The position numbers and the translations under genes were made by a program. A DNA stretch of 64,000 nucleotides from VRUE01 sp033856275 (GTDB lineage Bacteria; Actinomycetota; Thermoleophilia; Solirubrobacterales; 70-9), in NCBI GenBank assembly GCA_033856275.1, contig JAWVFJ010000045.1, forward strand, positions 7,946 through 71,945, in the 5' to 3' direction. Position 1 is the stretch's first letter; the number at the start of each line of letters is the position of its first letter. A model generated the notes under the pieces. That model did not search any database and was not told the DNA's origin. It saw nothing but the letters and a program-made list of their open reading frames with translations. Shown in pieces: positions 51,572 to 60,360 of this stretch.

Positions 51572-52696
51572 ATGTCAGGACGGATCGGGGGTCTGCGGGG
51601 GCGGTACCGCGCTGCAATCGCGATCCTCACTTTGCTTGCGACCCTGGCGCTCGCCCTTCCGGCGGTTGCCGCGGCGTGCGGCGAAGGGAGTGAAGACACC
51701 GGCCCGTTGATCAAGTCAGCGCAGGTCACCCCTGGGAGCTTCACCTACGAAGGCGGGACCGCGGTGGTCACCACCGAAGTGGAAGACGACTGCGGAATCC
51801 AGCAGGTCTACGCCGAAATCAGCAGTACTGAAGGCGCCTACTGGAGCTTTCAGCTGCTCCCCTACGAAAACATCAACAGCAACTCGATCGTCTACCGTGG
51901 CGAATTCCAGGTGGTTCCGAACTACCAGGAATGGGCGGTCAGCTATCAGGTGACGATCTGGGCCGAGGACACCAATGGCGCCTCCGAACAGGCCTACGCG
52001 GGCGAGACGGAGGTCGCAGGGACGCCACCGTTCGACGAAGCGCCCTACGTCTCCGAAGCGTCGCTGAGCCCGCGCCTGGTCGGCTCCACGGGCGGTCAGG
52101 TGAAGATCGGCGCCGACGCCAGCGACAACCGTGGCCTCGGCAACGTCTTTGCGATCGTCACCTTGCCGGACGAAACCCAGAAAGAAGTCCCGTTGGAAGG
52201 GGTCAGCTGGCTGCACTTCGAAGGCCGCTTCAAAGCCCCGGCCAACCTCGGTGCGACGCCTCAGGAATATTCGGTCATCGTCTACGCCGAAGACGACATT
52301 GGCCAGCGGAGCTGGGAAAGCGCCGGCAGCTTCATCGTCGCCCCGCGAACCGGCCAGCTCAACGCCTGGACGTCAGCTGGAAGCTACTTCGGCCAAGTGG
52401 CGATTGGAGACACCGCCACCCGACAGGTGGTCGTGCACAACAGCGGTGGTCCCAAAACACAGCCGGTTGGAGCGTCGATCACGACCTCCGGCGCGCCCTT
52501 TGCGCTTCAGGAAGCGGTCGCCGGAAGGATCGACTTCACCCTCGCCCCCGGGGAAACCCGCACCTTCGCGGTCGATTTCACTCCCGTCTCGCCGGGGTTC
52601 AGGGTCGGCTCGGCGATCGTCTCGCGTGGGGATGGCGCCCAACCCGACAGCTCCGTAAGGCTTAGCGGCCAGGGCGTCAAACCGCCGGCGAGCTGA
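51572..52696 (+). CDS. Secreted beta-sandwich protein with C-terminal ASH-like domain
   Basis: About 374 residues from the ATG at 51572, preceded by GGGGGGAAG, with signal peptide (IAILTLLATLALALPAVAAA). Residues of about 50-260 form Ig-like or CARDB-like strands (GSFTYEGGTAVVTTEVEDDCG and GGQVKIGADASDNRGLGNV). Residues 265-374 form an ASPM-SPD-2-Hydin-like domain (AIGDTATRQVVVHNSGGPK, LAPGETRTFAVDFTPVSPG). No catalytic residues seen. Extracellular structural or adhesive role is plausible. Confidence 0.78.
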   Translation: MSGRIGGLRGRYRAAIAILTLLATLALALPAVAAACGEGSEDTGPLIKSAQVTPGSFTYEGGTAVVTTEVEDDCGIQQVYAEISSTEGAYWSFQLLPYENINSNSIVYRGEFQVVPNYQEWAVSYQVTIWAEDTNGASEQAYAGETEVAGTPPFDEAPYVSEASLSPRLVGSTGGQVKIGADASDNRGLGNVFAIVTLPDETQKEVPLEGVSWLHFEGRFKAPANLGATPQEYSVIVYAEDDIGQRSWESAGSFIVAPRTGQLNAWTSAGSYFGQVAIGDTATRQVVVHNSGGPKTQPVGASITTSGAPFALQEAVAGRIDFTLAPGETRTFAVDFTPVSPGFRVGSAIVSRGDGAQPDSSVRLSGQGVKPPAS

Positions 52697-52876
52697 GTCG
52701 GAGCCGAATCGCAGGCAGAGGGTCAGGTCGGCGAAGTCCGATCTGACCCGGCAGGGTGATAGTCGGGGAGACAGGATTGGGACGGCTGCTTGAGCGGGTT
52801 CCAAGGCCGTGGGCATCACGAATGAATCACTTAGCTGAGTTGCTGACGTCCAAACTTGATATCACCCGGACGGCCG

Positions 52877-54065
52877 ATGTCTTACAAGGGTCCTCCAATT
52901 CCAACGATTCGTCGCTTCGGAATCGATGTCGAAGAGCAGACTGCCGTTTTCGAGCTCGCCGACGGTGCCGAGTTCGAAGTGCCGTTCCCTCGAAGCCTCT
53001 CTCCCGGCGAAGCAGGAATCCGACGCGCCAAATATGACGTCACCAGCAGCGAGTTCATCGCGACCCTTCCAATGGGAGACGAGATCGCTCTCGAAATGGA
53101 CAAGCCAGGGACTCAATCTCGCCAACCATCTACACCTGTCGTCTATCTAGACCAGCTCCATTGGGTCACGCTGGCGCAACGTCGATGGGCACCCGGAAAA
53201 ACTCTCGAAGGCCAACTACGACGCGGCCGGAGAACTGACGGAAATGGCAGAGGCACGCGAGATCACCATCGCGATTTCATCGGCAAATCTGACTGAGACC
53301 ACCCAGACCGACGGCCGCCATCGACGACACATGGCAACGACCATTCTTGGCCTCTCTCGGGGCTGGCAAATGCGAAACCCACTAGCGATCCGAGGGCGCG
53401 AATTTCGAGCTGTTTTGAAAGGCGAAGATCCGCGTATAAATGACCCCTTTTCCTTGGAGCCGGGCTCAGTCTTCGCCGATGGATTGCGACCTATAGACGC
53501 ACCAGAAGACTTCCCACTGGATTGGCAGCAGTGGTTTCAGCGCATCACGGCAGTCAACGCGATGGTCGTGGCCACGATCGACGACGAAAAGATCTCCAAG
53601 GCAGAGGGGAACGCAATGGCGGACCAGTGGGCGCGCTCACATCATGAACTTGCCCTCTACATGCGCGATAGCCGAACTCCGAAGGAGCACGTACGCGCTA
53701 ATGCGCTGGCCCGGCTCATCAGTGATATGTCTGAGGAGATCACCAGCGCTGCAACCGATGCGGGGCTAGATCAGGGACAGTTGACAGCCTGGCTGGAAAG
53801 CCGCCTTGAACGCGACCTTGTGCACATGCCCTATCTGGGTCGCCACTTCGAGGTCATTCACCAGCGACTAAGCAACGCCGACGATCGGTGGGAAGCCAAC
53901 GACCTAACCGACATCAACTATCTCGCCTGCGCCGCTGGATATGCACATATCGTCGTCGGCGAGAAGAAGATCTCCGAGTACCTGCAGAGAATAGCCCCGC
54001 GGGTCTCAGGCGGAGCATTCATATGCCGAAAACTGCCAGACGCCGTCGAGTACCTTCAATCTTGA
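52877..54065 (+). pseudogene. PIN-like protein gene interrupted by a frameshift
   Basis: Two overlapping frames read as one protein. Part one (from the ATG at 52877): RFGIDVEEQTAVFELADGAE, then VVYLDQLHWVTLAQRRWAPGK, a PIN-like first strand with Asp. Part two: ANYDAAGELTEMAEAREITIA, ISSANLTETTQTDGRHRRHM and on to the stop at 54065. Removing one A from the run of five at 53197-53201 restores a continuous frame of about 395 residues. The DNA has clearly lower GC than its neighbours. It may be a toxin-like RNase; the family is tentative. Confidence 0.62.
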
Positions 54066-54137
54066 CGCGAGACCTCTGGGTTCGTCCTCCAATCATGCTG
54101 CGAGCCCTCGCGAGGAACTACAGCTAGCCGTCTAGCG

Positions 54138-54365
54138 TCAATGCAACAAACGGCGGAGATCCTCTCCGGCGAGGTCAGCGTCCCTCAAGATTCCGGCAAG
54201 CGTTCCTTTCCGCAGCTCCTTGTGAAGGGGGACGACGAGAGCCATTCGGCGGCCGGACTTCTTAAGTCGCACATGGCTTCCGCGCTGGCGAACCACAGTC
54301 CAGCCATCCTTTTCGAGCGCCTTGACAAGCTCGGTGCCCGAAACGACCGGCTGCCGCGGACTCAC
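54138..54365 (-). CDS. hicA: HicA-type mRNA interferase toxin
   Basis: 75 residues with a GTG start. HicA signature: LVKALEKDGWTVVRQRGSH with the active His in GSHVRLKK, then VVPLHKELRKGTLAGILRDA. A double-stranded-RNA-binding-like fold cleaves mRNA in translation-linked arrest. The gene overlaps the hicB stop by 4 bp (GTGA); order is hicB then hicA. Confidence 0.93.
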   Translation of the reverse strand: MSPRQPVVSGTELVKALEKDGWTVVRQRGSHVRLKKSGRRMALVVPLHKELRKGTLAGILRDADLAGEDLRRLLH

Positions 54366-54589
54366 GCCGGCAGCGTGATCCTGCGGCGGACGATGCCCAT
54401 GTCGAGCGACTCGCCGTCTTCACGGAGCCCATCGACGTAAAGGGCGACGGCCTCGTTGGCGTTCGCCAGTGCGTCGTCCATGTCCTCGCCCTGGGTGTGG
54501 AGGCCAGGAAGCTCTGGCGCATACACGTGGTATCCGCCCTCTTCCTGGGGCTCGAATATCAGCTCTATCTCGCGTGCATCGCCTGACAT
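54362..54589 (-). CDS. hicB: HicB-type antitoxin
   Basis: 75 residues from the ATG at 54589. Partial RNase-H-like HicB domain: LIFEPQEEGGYHVYAPELPG, LHTQGEDMDDALANANEAVAL. It is the short form that lacks a C-terminal DNA-binding domain. It should neutralise HicA. Its leader abuts the tRNA-Pro gene. Confidence 0.9.
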   Translation of the reverse strand: MSGDAREIELIFEPQEEGGYHVYAPELPGLHTQGEDMDDALANANEAVALYVDGLREDGESLDMGIVRRRITLPA

Positions 54590-54614
54590 TTTGCTCAAAC
54601 TTTCTGAATCAAAA

Positions 54615-54688
54615 TCGGGGAGACAGGATTTGAACCTGCGACCGCTCGGCCCCCAGCCGAGTGCGCTACCAGACTGCGCCACTCCCCG
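54615..54688 (-). tRNA. tRNA-Pro (GGG)
   Basis: Acceptor CGGGGAG/CTCCCCG is perfect; the anticodon arm CTCGGCTGGGGGCCGAG has anticodon GGG; T-arm CAGGTTCAAATCCTG. Confidence 0.95.
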
Positions 54689-54716
54689 TGGCTGCCTTAC
54701 ATTCTGACGAATCCAT

Positions 54717-54787
54717 GCGGCGGTAGCTCAACGGTAGAGCCTCAGCCTTCCAAGCTGATGACGCGAGTTCGATTCTCGTCCGCCGCT
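54717..54787 (+). tRNA. tRNA-Gly (TCC)
   Basis: Acceptor GCGGCGG/CCGCCGC is perfect; the D-arm is TAGCTCAACGGTAGAGC, the anticodon arm CAGCCTTCCAAGCTG has anticodon TCC, and the T-arm is CGAGTTCGATTCTCG. It lies divergent to tRNA-Pro with about 28 bp between them. Confidence 0.95.
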
Positions 54788-54849
54788 CTCCTTCTGGTCA
54801 GCCTCCAGTACTCAAGACTTGCCCCGTGGCGCCGATGCAGATCTGGTCA

Positions 54850-56070
54850 ATGAAAGCCGGAGCAGGCAGATCCCCTGCGGTCCTCCTCGCCTTCATGGCG
54901 AGCTTTGGCGTGTTCGCCGGTTGCGGCGGCTCCAGCAACGACGCGGACAGTGCGACGTCGGCCAAGGAAGCGGCGCTCGTTTCCTGGCCCCTCTTCGGCC
55001 GGGTTCCAGAGCGAACGCACTACCTGCCCTCCCACCAGCGCTTCCTCGACCCACCGCTGCGCGAAAAGTGGTCGGTCGACACCCACGCCCTGATCGAGTT
55101 CCCGCCCGCGGTCGCGGCCGGCGTCGCCTATGTGGTCAACAAGTACGGCAACGCCAAGGCCGTGCGGCTCAGCGACCGCAAGATCCTCTGGGAACGGAAC
55201 ACCGATCCGAAGGACTCGGGAACGCCCACCGACGTGACCGCGCCTGTCTACCACGAAGGCAAGGTCTTCTTTGCCTACGTCGACGGGAACCTCGTTGCCG
55301 TCGATGCCAAAACCGGCAAGCAAGTCTGGAAGCGCAAGCTCGTCGGCCACCTCGAATCGTCGCCAATGGCGGTCGGGGGAACCCTCTACCTGGGTACCGA
55401 CAAAACCAATGTGGTCGCCCTGCGGGCATCCGACGGCAAGGTGCTCTGGCAGTTCAACTCGCCGGGAGCGATCAAAGCCAGCCCCAGCTTCCACGGCGGC
55501 CACGTCTTTGTCGCCGACTACCAGAGCGCGATGTTCTGCCTCGATGCCAAAAGCGGCAAGCTGATTTGGCGCACGAACACCTCGCGCGTGCCGCCGTTCG
55601 GGGAGGGCGGCTTCTACTCCTCCCCCGCGATCGCCTTCGGTCGCGTCTACGCCGCCCGCGACGACGGCATCGTCTATGCCTTCGACGAAAAGACTGGCAA
55701 GGTCGACTGGTCCTTCCCGACCAACAACTTCGTCTACGGCTCACCGGCCGTCGCCCACGTGCCCGGCACACCGCCAAGCATCTACATCGGCTCCTACGAC
55801 GAGCACTTCTACGCCCTCGACGCCCGCAGCGGCAAGCAGCGCTGGCGCTACGACGTCGGCGGGCCGGTGCCTGGCACGGCGACCGTGATCGGCCATACCG
55901 TCTACACCTCGAGCTTCAAGACCCGCGACGCGATCGGCATCGACGTCCGCACCCACCGCAAGACCTTCGAGATGAAACAGGCCGGCTACACGCCGATGGT
56001 CTCCGACGGCCGTCGCCTCTACCTGATCGGCTATTACGTGCTGATCGGCCTGCAGTCGACCCGGCACTGA
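54850..56070 (+). CDS. PQQ-like beta-propeller lipoprotein
   Basis: About 406 residues from the ATG at 54850 (starts at 54826 or 54835 are alternatives). Lipobox FGVFAGC gives a lipid anchor. Seven or so blade repeats with alternating G-K/L-W elements: RKILWERNTDP, TGKQVWKRKLV, DGKVLWQFNSP, SGKLIWRTNTS, TGKVDWSFPTN and SGKQRWRYDVG. Similar propellers occur in BamB-like or quinoprotein-like proteins, but the enzymatic cofactor ligands are not evident. Surface-exposed. Confidence 0.87.
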   Translation: MKAGAGRSPAVLLAFMASFGVFAGCGGSSNDADSATSAKEAALVSWPLFGRVPERTHYLPSHQRFLDPPLREKWSVDTHALIEFPPAVAAGVAYVVNKYGNAKAVRLSDRKILWERNTDPKDSGTPTDVTAPVYHEGKVFFAYVDGNLVAVDAKTGKQVWKRKLVGHLESSPMAVGGTLYLGTDKTNVVALRASDGKVLWQFNSPGAIKASPSFHGGHVFVADYQSAMFCLDAKSGKLIWRTNTSRVPPFGEGGFYSSPAIAFGRVYAARDDGIVYAFDEKTGKVDWSFPTNNFVYGSPAVAHVPGTPPSIYIGSYDEHFYALDARSGKQRWRYDVGGPVPGTATVIGHTVYTSSFKTRDAIGIDVRTHRKTFEMKQAGYTPMVSDGRRLYLIGYYVLIGLQSTRH

Positions 56071-56116
56071 CGGCAAGGGCGTCTTTTCCAGCGACTTCCG
56101 GCTACCCTCGCTGACG

Positions 56117-56680
56117 ATGCGCATTCGCAACAGCGCAACGCTCGCCCTTTCTTGCGCGGCGGCGATCCTCGCTTGCGTCGCGCCCGCTCACGCAGAGATC
56201 GCCGAATCCGTGCCCTGGGGCACGGGTTGCATACCCACACCGGCAGGCGCCGTGCGGACCAGCGCCAACTGCGGTGCCGAACTGGAGGAAGGCGCAGCGA
56301 TCGCGCCCCCGGGTGCCCCCGCCGCGGTCAGACGGATGATCGCGGCCGCCAATGAAATCGACAACCGCCCCTACGTCTGGGGCGGCGGTCACGCCAGCTT
56401 CCTCTCCCGCGGCTATGACTGCTCCGGTGCCGTCAGCTACGTGCTCCACGCCGCCGGCCTGCTCGACCAGACGATGGTCTCCGGCCAGCTCGCATACTGG
56501 GGCGAAGGCGGGTTCGGCCGCTGGGTCAGCGTCTACGCCAACGACCGGCACGTCTTCATGGTCATAGCCGGGCTGCGCTTCGACACTCGTGACGACCCAC
56601 CCGGTATCACCGGCCCACGCTGGCACCGGGCCAAAGTCGACGACCAGCGCTTCACGGCCCGCCACCCGACTGGGCTCTAG
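56117..56680 (+). CDS. Secreted NlpC/P60-like cysteine peptidase
   Basis: 187 residues with signal peptide (LALSCAAAILACVAPAHA). NlpC/P60-type core: RPYVWGGGHASFLSRGYDCSG (catalytic Cys) and GRWVSVYANDRHVFMVIAG (catalytic His). Single catalytic domain without cell-wall anchoring. It should cut peptidoglycan stem peptides. Followed closely by a truncated DHFR-like gene. Confidence 0.83.
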   Translation: MRIRNSATLALSCAAAILACVAPAHAEIAESVPWGTGCIPTPAGAVRTSANCGAELEEGAAIAPPGAPAAVRRMIAAANEIDNRPYVWGGGHASFLSRGYDCSGAVSYVLHAAGLLDQTMVSGQLAYWGEGGFGRWVSVYANDRHVFMVIAGLRFDTRDDPPGITGPRWHRAKVDDQRFTARHPTGL

Positions 56681-56690
56681 ACGATCGCCC

Positions 56691-57089
56691 ATGCGGAAGC
56701 TGGTCTACGCGATGGGAGTCTCGCTCGACGGCTTCATCGCGGCCCCGAACGGCGAGATCGATTGGTCGGCGCCGGATGAGGAGTTGCACGAGTTCCACAA
56801 CCAGCAGGCGCGCGAGACGGGTGTGCAGCTCTATGGCCGCAGGCTGTACGAAGAGATGGCTCCCTGGGAGCATGCCGAGCAACGGCGCTCGGCCTCCGAG
56901 CGGGAACTCGCCTTCGCCAGTATCTGGAAGGAGACACCGAAGATCGTCTTCTCGACCACGCTCGAGCAGGTCACAGGCAACGCCGAGGCATCCTGGCGAC
57001 GGTCCGGCTCGCAACCGGAGAGGATGGACAGATGCCCCAACCCCGCCGCCCGAAAAAGCAGACCGAACGTGTCGACTACGGCTGGGTGA
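56691..57089 (+). CDS. Truncated DHFR/RibD C-terminal-like protein
   Basis: About 132 residues from the ATG at 56691. The first ~105 residues match the DHFR-like RibD_C domain (KLVYAMGVSLDGFIAAPNGEI, LYGRRLYEEMAPWEHAE and KIVFSTTLEQV). The rest (SWRRSGSQPERMDRC...) is out of pattern, being read over the start of the next gene. The usual length is 170-190 residues, so the C-terminal strand-helix part is missing. Probably a truncated remnant or a decaying gene. Confidence 0.6.
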   Translation: MRKLVYAMGVSLDGFIAAPNGEIDWSAPDEELHEFHNQQARETGVQLYGRRLYEEMAPWEHAEQRRSASERELAFASIWKETPKIVFSTTLEQVTGNAEASWRRSGSQPERMDRCPNPAARKSRPNVSTTAG

Positions 57090-57274
57090 TTTCGTTCGGC
57101 TGCAAGCCCACCGGCAAGCTCCGGCGCCTCAAGGTCGACACCGACACGCGGCCGATCGAAGTCCCCTGCGTCTGCGGTGAGGTCCACCGTGTGACCGTCT
57201 CCCCGTACCGGCGTCGGCGCTCAACCGAGGAACCGTTCGACCTCGAGGTCGTCTCGCTCGACGAGTTGCGCTGA
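57032..57274 (+). CDS. Small basic protein with Cys pair
   Basis: 80 residues from ATG, preceded by GGAGAGGA. Strongly basic N-terminus (PQPRRPKKQTERVDYGW) and then PIEVPCVCGEVHRVTVSPY with a Cys-x-Cys that could bind a metal. It overlaps the truncated DHFR-like gene by 58 bp. No family recognised. Confidence 0.55.
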   Translation: MPQPRRPKKQTERVDYGWVISFGCKPTGKLRRLKVDTDTRPIEVPCVCGEVHRVTVSPYRRRRSTEEPFDLEVVSLDELR

Positions 57275-57616
57275 GGGGCAGAAGGACTTCTAGGCAAGCC
57301 AACTTCGCTCGAACGGCGATTTGCCCAGGAAGCACCTAGGCCACCGTGTGATGAAGCACCACGCCGATTACACCGACGGCAGCCATCAACGTCGACGACG
57401 CTGGTTTCGAGGATCGTCACCGTGACCGCTGCGCTCACCCCGGCGGCTACCTCCAGGAGGAAAGGATGCAAGCGTTCGTTCCCGCGATAGCGAGTTGGCG
57501 ATGGAGGAAAATCGGCAGGACGTCAAGTGGGCAGGAAGATGCCGAGCGTCATCGCCAGGTCAGCCCCCCGGGAGGTAGCTGACGAAGGTGGAGAAGAGAA
57601 GGCGTGGCGTGTATTC
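57275..57616. other. Intergenic region, nothing recognised
   Basis: About 340 bp between a small basic-protein gene and the convergent uppP gene. Short frames look like shadows; no repeat, tRNA or hairpin seen. It could be decayed coding sequence, since it follows the truncated DHFR-like gene. Confidence 0.4.
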
Positions 57617-58483
57617 CTAAAACGCGAAGATCAAAGTGCAGATCAGCCCGGCGGCAATGCAGTAGATGCCGAACGGGGTCAGACGATTGGTCTCGAAAAA
57701 GCGCAGAAGGAACTTCACCGCCAGATAGGTCGTGGCCGCCGCGCATAGGGCACCGACGAGGGCGGGTCCACGGACGCCGTTGCCGGCGGAGCCGAAGAGT
57801 TCGGGCAGCTTCAGCAAGCCGGCGGCGCCAATGATCGGGGTCGCAAGCAAAAAGGAGTAACGGGCGGCGTCCTCGTTCGAGAGTCCCGAGAGCAGCCCGC
57901 CGCCCATCGTCACCCCCGAGCGCGAGATGCCCGGGATCAGCGCTGCCGCCTGGGCGGTGCCGATGCCGATCGCCTGGCGCCAGCTCAACTTCGCGATCCG
58001 AGCATCGGAGTCGCCGCGGTAGTCCCCTGGCTCCGGCTGGCGGCGACGCAGGCGCTCGAAGGCGAGCAGCAGGATCCCGTTGAGGATTAGAAAGGCGGCT
58101 GCTGAGGCCGGCGAGGCGAAAAGGCTGCGCAGTGGGTGCTCAAGCAACAATCCCAGCGCGCCGGCCGGGATCGTGCCGACGACCAAGAGCCAGCCGAGCC
58201 GCGCGTCGTTGTCCGCGGGATCAATCTCGCGGTTGCGCAGCGACCGCCCCAAGCCGCGGGCGATCCTTTTCCAGTCCTCGAGGAAGAAGAGGAGGAGGAC
58301 CGTCGCCGTGGCGACGTGGGTGGCAACCAGGAAGACGAGGAAGTAGTCGTCGTTCTGGTGGATGTTCCAACCCAGCAGGCTCGGCAAGATGACGCCGTGG
58401 CCGAGGCTGGAGATCGGGAAGGGCTCGGCGATGCCCTGGAGGGCACCAAGGACCGCCGCCTGGAAATAGGAGATCGGGTCCAC
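57617..58483 (-). CDS. uppP: Undecaprenyl-diphosphatase
   Basis: 288 residues with seven or eight membrane helices. The UppP motif is seen in QGIAEPFPISSLGHGVILP (E-x-x-P-I-S-S-x-G-H) and the second region in ALIPGISRSGVTMGGGLLSG, with the catalytic Glu/Ser/Arg residues. It removes a phosphate from undecaprenyl diphosphate to recycle the carrier lipid of cell-wall synthesis. A small membrane protein gene lies just upstream in the same strand. Confidence 0.95.
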   Translation of the reverse strand: MDPISYFQAAVLGALQGIAEPFPISSLGHGVILPSLLGWNIHQNDDYFLVFLVATHVATATVLLLFFLEDWKRIARGLGRSLRNREIDPADNDARLGWLLVVGTIPAGALGLLLEHPLRSLFASPASAAAFLILNGILLLAFERLRRRQPEPGDYRGDSDARIAKLSWRQAIGIGTAQAAALIPGISRSGVTMGGGLLSGLSNEDAARYSFLLATPIIGAAGLLKLPELFGSAGNGVRGPALVGALCAAATTYLAVKFLLRFFETNRLTPFGIYCIAAGLICTLIFAF

Positions 58484-58491
58484 GTGACTCT

Positions 58492-58728
58492 CTAGCTCTG
58501 CGAAGTCTTGCTCGGCCCGCTCTGAAACCAGGCGAAGACGAAACAGCCGAGGCCGAGAATAAGGGCGAGCAGGCCGTGCTTGGTGTGGTGGTGGCTGGAC
58601 CCCGCCTCGTGCCCGGGGAAGAAGGCGGGCAGAGAGCTGGCCGACTCGGCGAAGTAGACGACCGCGATCACGATCAGCACGACGCCGGCGAGAATCGCCC
58701 AGGGGATCAGCTTGCGGTTCTTTGTCAT
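58492..58728 (-). CDS. Small two-helix membrane protein next to uppP
   Basis: About 78 residues from the ATG at 58728 (MTKNRK). Two hydrophobic helices (WAILAGVVLIVIAVVYFAES and GLLALILGLGCFVFAWFQSG) with a histidine-rich loop (GHEAGSSHHHTKHG) that could bind metal. 8 bp upstream of uppP and probably co-transcribed. Function unknown. Confidence 0.75.
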   Translation of the reverse strand: MTKNRKLIPWAILAGVVLIVIAVVYFAESASSLPAFFPGHEAGSSHHHTKHGLLALILGLGCFVFAWFQSGPSKTSQS

Positions 58729-58817
58729 TTGTCCAGTCCTCTCAGCGGATTCGCCGGGCACCTTCAAGGGGCGCGAACCCCGGCAAGGGGGGATGTAACT
58801 CGCGTTACGCTACCAAC

Positions 58818-59345
58818 GTGGATTGGATTTTGCTCACCTATCAGTTGCCCTCAGCGGAGTCGCGCCCAAGAGTTGCTGTCTGGCGAGAGGTTCGACGCTC
58901 GGGGGCGCTTCACCTCCAGCAGTCGGTCGTCGCCTTCCCTGCGACGGATGAGTTCCAACCGGTCGTAGAGCGCTTCCGCCAGTTCGTGGCCGACCTGGAT
59001 GGCGAAACCCTCGTGGTCGAAGGGCAGCCAGGCGAAAGTGGCGACGTCGACCGCCTCGAGCGCGCATGGAATGAGGCCCGCGACAAGGAGTATGAGGAGC
59101 TGACCGCGATCAGCGCCAAGTTCCTTGCCGAGATCGCGCACGAGTTCGAGATCGAGAAGTCAACGCTCGCCGAGTTGGAGGAGGAGGAATCGGAACTCGA
59201 GAAGCTGCGCCACTGGCACCAGCGCATCGCCGCGCGGGATGTGTGCGAGGCGGCGAAGGCGGGTGAGGCCGCTGAGGCGGTCAAGCAGGCCGCTGAGGCT
59301 TTTGAGCGCTACTCAAACGCGGTCTACGAGCAAACACGGCCCTGA
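58818..59345 (+). CDS. ChrB-like (chromate resistance N-terminal) protein
   Basis: About 175 residues from the GTG at 58818 (WILLTYQLPSAESRPRVAVW). That pattern (W-x-L-L-x-Y-x-L-P-x-x-S-x-x-R-V-x-V-W-R) is typical of the ChrB N-terminal domain, followed here by a long acidic coiled-coil helix (STLAELEEEESELEKLRHWH). The ChrB C-terminal half is missing. Probably a sensing or regulatory protein; there is no chromate transporter nearby. Confidence 0.7.
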   Translation: MDWILLTYQLPSAESRPRVAVWREVRRSGALHLQQSVVAFPATDEFQPVVERFRQFVADLDGETLVVEGQPGESGDVDRLERAWNEARDKEYEELTAISAKFLAEIAHEFEIEKSTLAELEEEESELEKLRHWHQRIAARDVCEAAKAGEAAEAVKQAAEAFERYSNAVYEQTRP

Positions 59346-59361
59346 TCCGTTAGCCCCACCA

Positions 59362-59580
59362 TCACCACCCCCTTGAGGAGCCCCAGCCGCCGGCCCTTAG
59401 TACGCGGTAGTGGTAAGCCACGCAAGGGAGCGACTCGCCCAAAGCTTTGGCCAACTCGGTCGGCTCCGGATGGAGAGTGTTTAGCTCGGCGGCAATGCGA
59501 GCGCGCAACGGATGGTCGAGCAGGGAGGCGCGCCGGTGCTCGGCTAACGAGCTGTCTTGGTCTTTGGCTGCGGGCTCCAT
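59362..59580 (-). CDS. Short ArsR-type HTH protein (probably truncated)
   Basis: 72 residues: RRASLLDHPLRARIAAELNT, LHPEPTELAKALGESLPCVAYHYRVLRAGG. It is a winged-helix HTH whose recognition-helix region is present, but the wing is cut short. Usual ArsR proteins are about 100 residues or more. It may be a decayed or minimal regulator. Confidence 0.5.
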   Translation of the reverse strand: MEPAAKDQDSSLAEHRRASLLDHPLRARIAAELNTLHPEPTELAKALGESLPCVAYHYRVLRAGGWGSSRGW

Positions 59581-59651
59581 TGCCTTGTCTCCTCTCTCGA
59601 CACGGCTATAGCTCTACTTATGTTTGAGCAAGCGGCTTTTTAGAAGGGCCG

Positions 59652-59879
59652 CTAGTTCTGCTGACTATCCGGCGTAAGTAGCGCCAGCGGCTCCAGATCG
59701 AGCCGGCTAGCGATCTTCTCCACGGTCTTCAAAGTCAGGTTGCGCTCGCCTCGCTCGATGCCTCCCATGTATGTGCGATGCACGCCGAGTACCTCGGCAA
59801 ATGCCTCCTGGCTCAAGTTCCGAGCCTCTCGGTAGGTCCGCAGGTTCCGACCAACGATGTGCTGAAGATCGCCCTCCAC
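59652..59879 (-). CDS. XRE-family helix-turn-helix regulator
   Basis: 75 residues, single Cro/CI-type HTH: VGRNLRTYREARNLSQEAFA, EVLGVHRTYMGGIERGERNL, TLKTVEKIASRLDLEPLALL. Small DNA-binding repressor of the type found near mobile elements. It lies at the edge of the integrative remnant. Confidence 0.85.
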   Translation of the reverse strand: MEGDLQHIVGRNLRTYREARNLSQEAFAEVLGVHRTYMGGIERGERNLTLKTVEKIASRLDLEPLALLTPDSQQN

Positions 59880-60232
59880 GGAGGAGAACAGTCCTCAATT
59901 GCTACTTGACAGTCTACAGACTCATAAGTAGCTTTTTCGGAACCGCCTGGTTCAGGCAGAGACGGTCGTTTCAGCAAGCTCCCTCCTCTCCTGGTCAGGC
60001 GGCAACTTGGCATCAACTGGGAACAACCTTTTACTGACCTTCGTTGGCCTTGGCGAGCGGGACGCAGGGCCGCGACCCGCTTTTGAGGCCAGGTTTCGCT
60101 CTATAAGAAAGGAATGCGACCCTCTTTGCCGCAGATCCAGCTCCTGGGTCCGACGGCCTGCGCTCGGCGAGAATTTGCCGCCGCCCCCCAGAGGAATGAA
60201 GGGTCAAAACAGTCCTTTCTGACTACGGCGAG
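59880..60232. other. Intergenic region at edge of the integrative remnant
   Basis: About 350 bp of lower-GC sequence between the XRE gene and the tRNA-Trp-like site. No protein-like open frame is seen. Confidence 0.4.
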
Positions 60233-60305
60233 CGGGGCAGCCAGGACTCGAACCTGGAATCGCCGGTTTTGGAGACCGTTAACTCCCTTAATGACTTGGC
60301 TCCCC
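60233..60305 (-). other. tRNA-Trp-like sequence, probable attachment site
   Basis: On the minus strand the 3' half reads GGTCTCCAAAACC (anticodon loop with CCA, Trp), T-arm CCAGGTTCGAGTCCTGG and acceptor CTGCCCC. The 5' half pairs poorly: only GGGG of the acceptor fits and the D-arm is degenerate. This is expected if an integrase target (tRNA 3' half) was brought or left by an inserted element; it could also be a degenerate element-borne tRNA. Confidence 0.55.
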
Positions 60306-60360
60306 AGGCTGGATTCCGAGGGTGAAAATGCCCGGGGGAATGTCTAGGGGAATGAAAGAT

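Noticed and set aside
54819..56114. A long Arg-rich frame overlapping the PQQ-like lipoprotein gene
   Set aside because: It runs in another frame of the same strand as the recognised gene and has an unnatural run of Arg/Leu/Pro.
60233..60305. Annotating a working tRNA-Trp gene
   Set aside because: The acceptor pairs at only four or five positions and the D-arm does not fold; the 3' half alone is tRNA-like.
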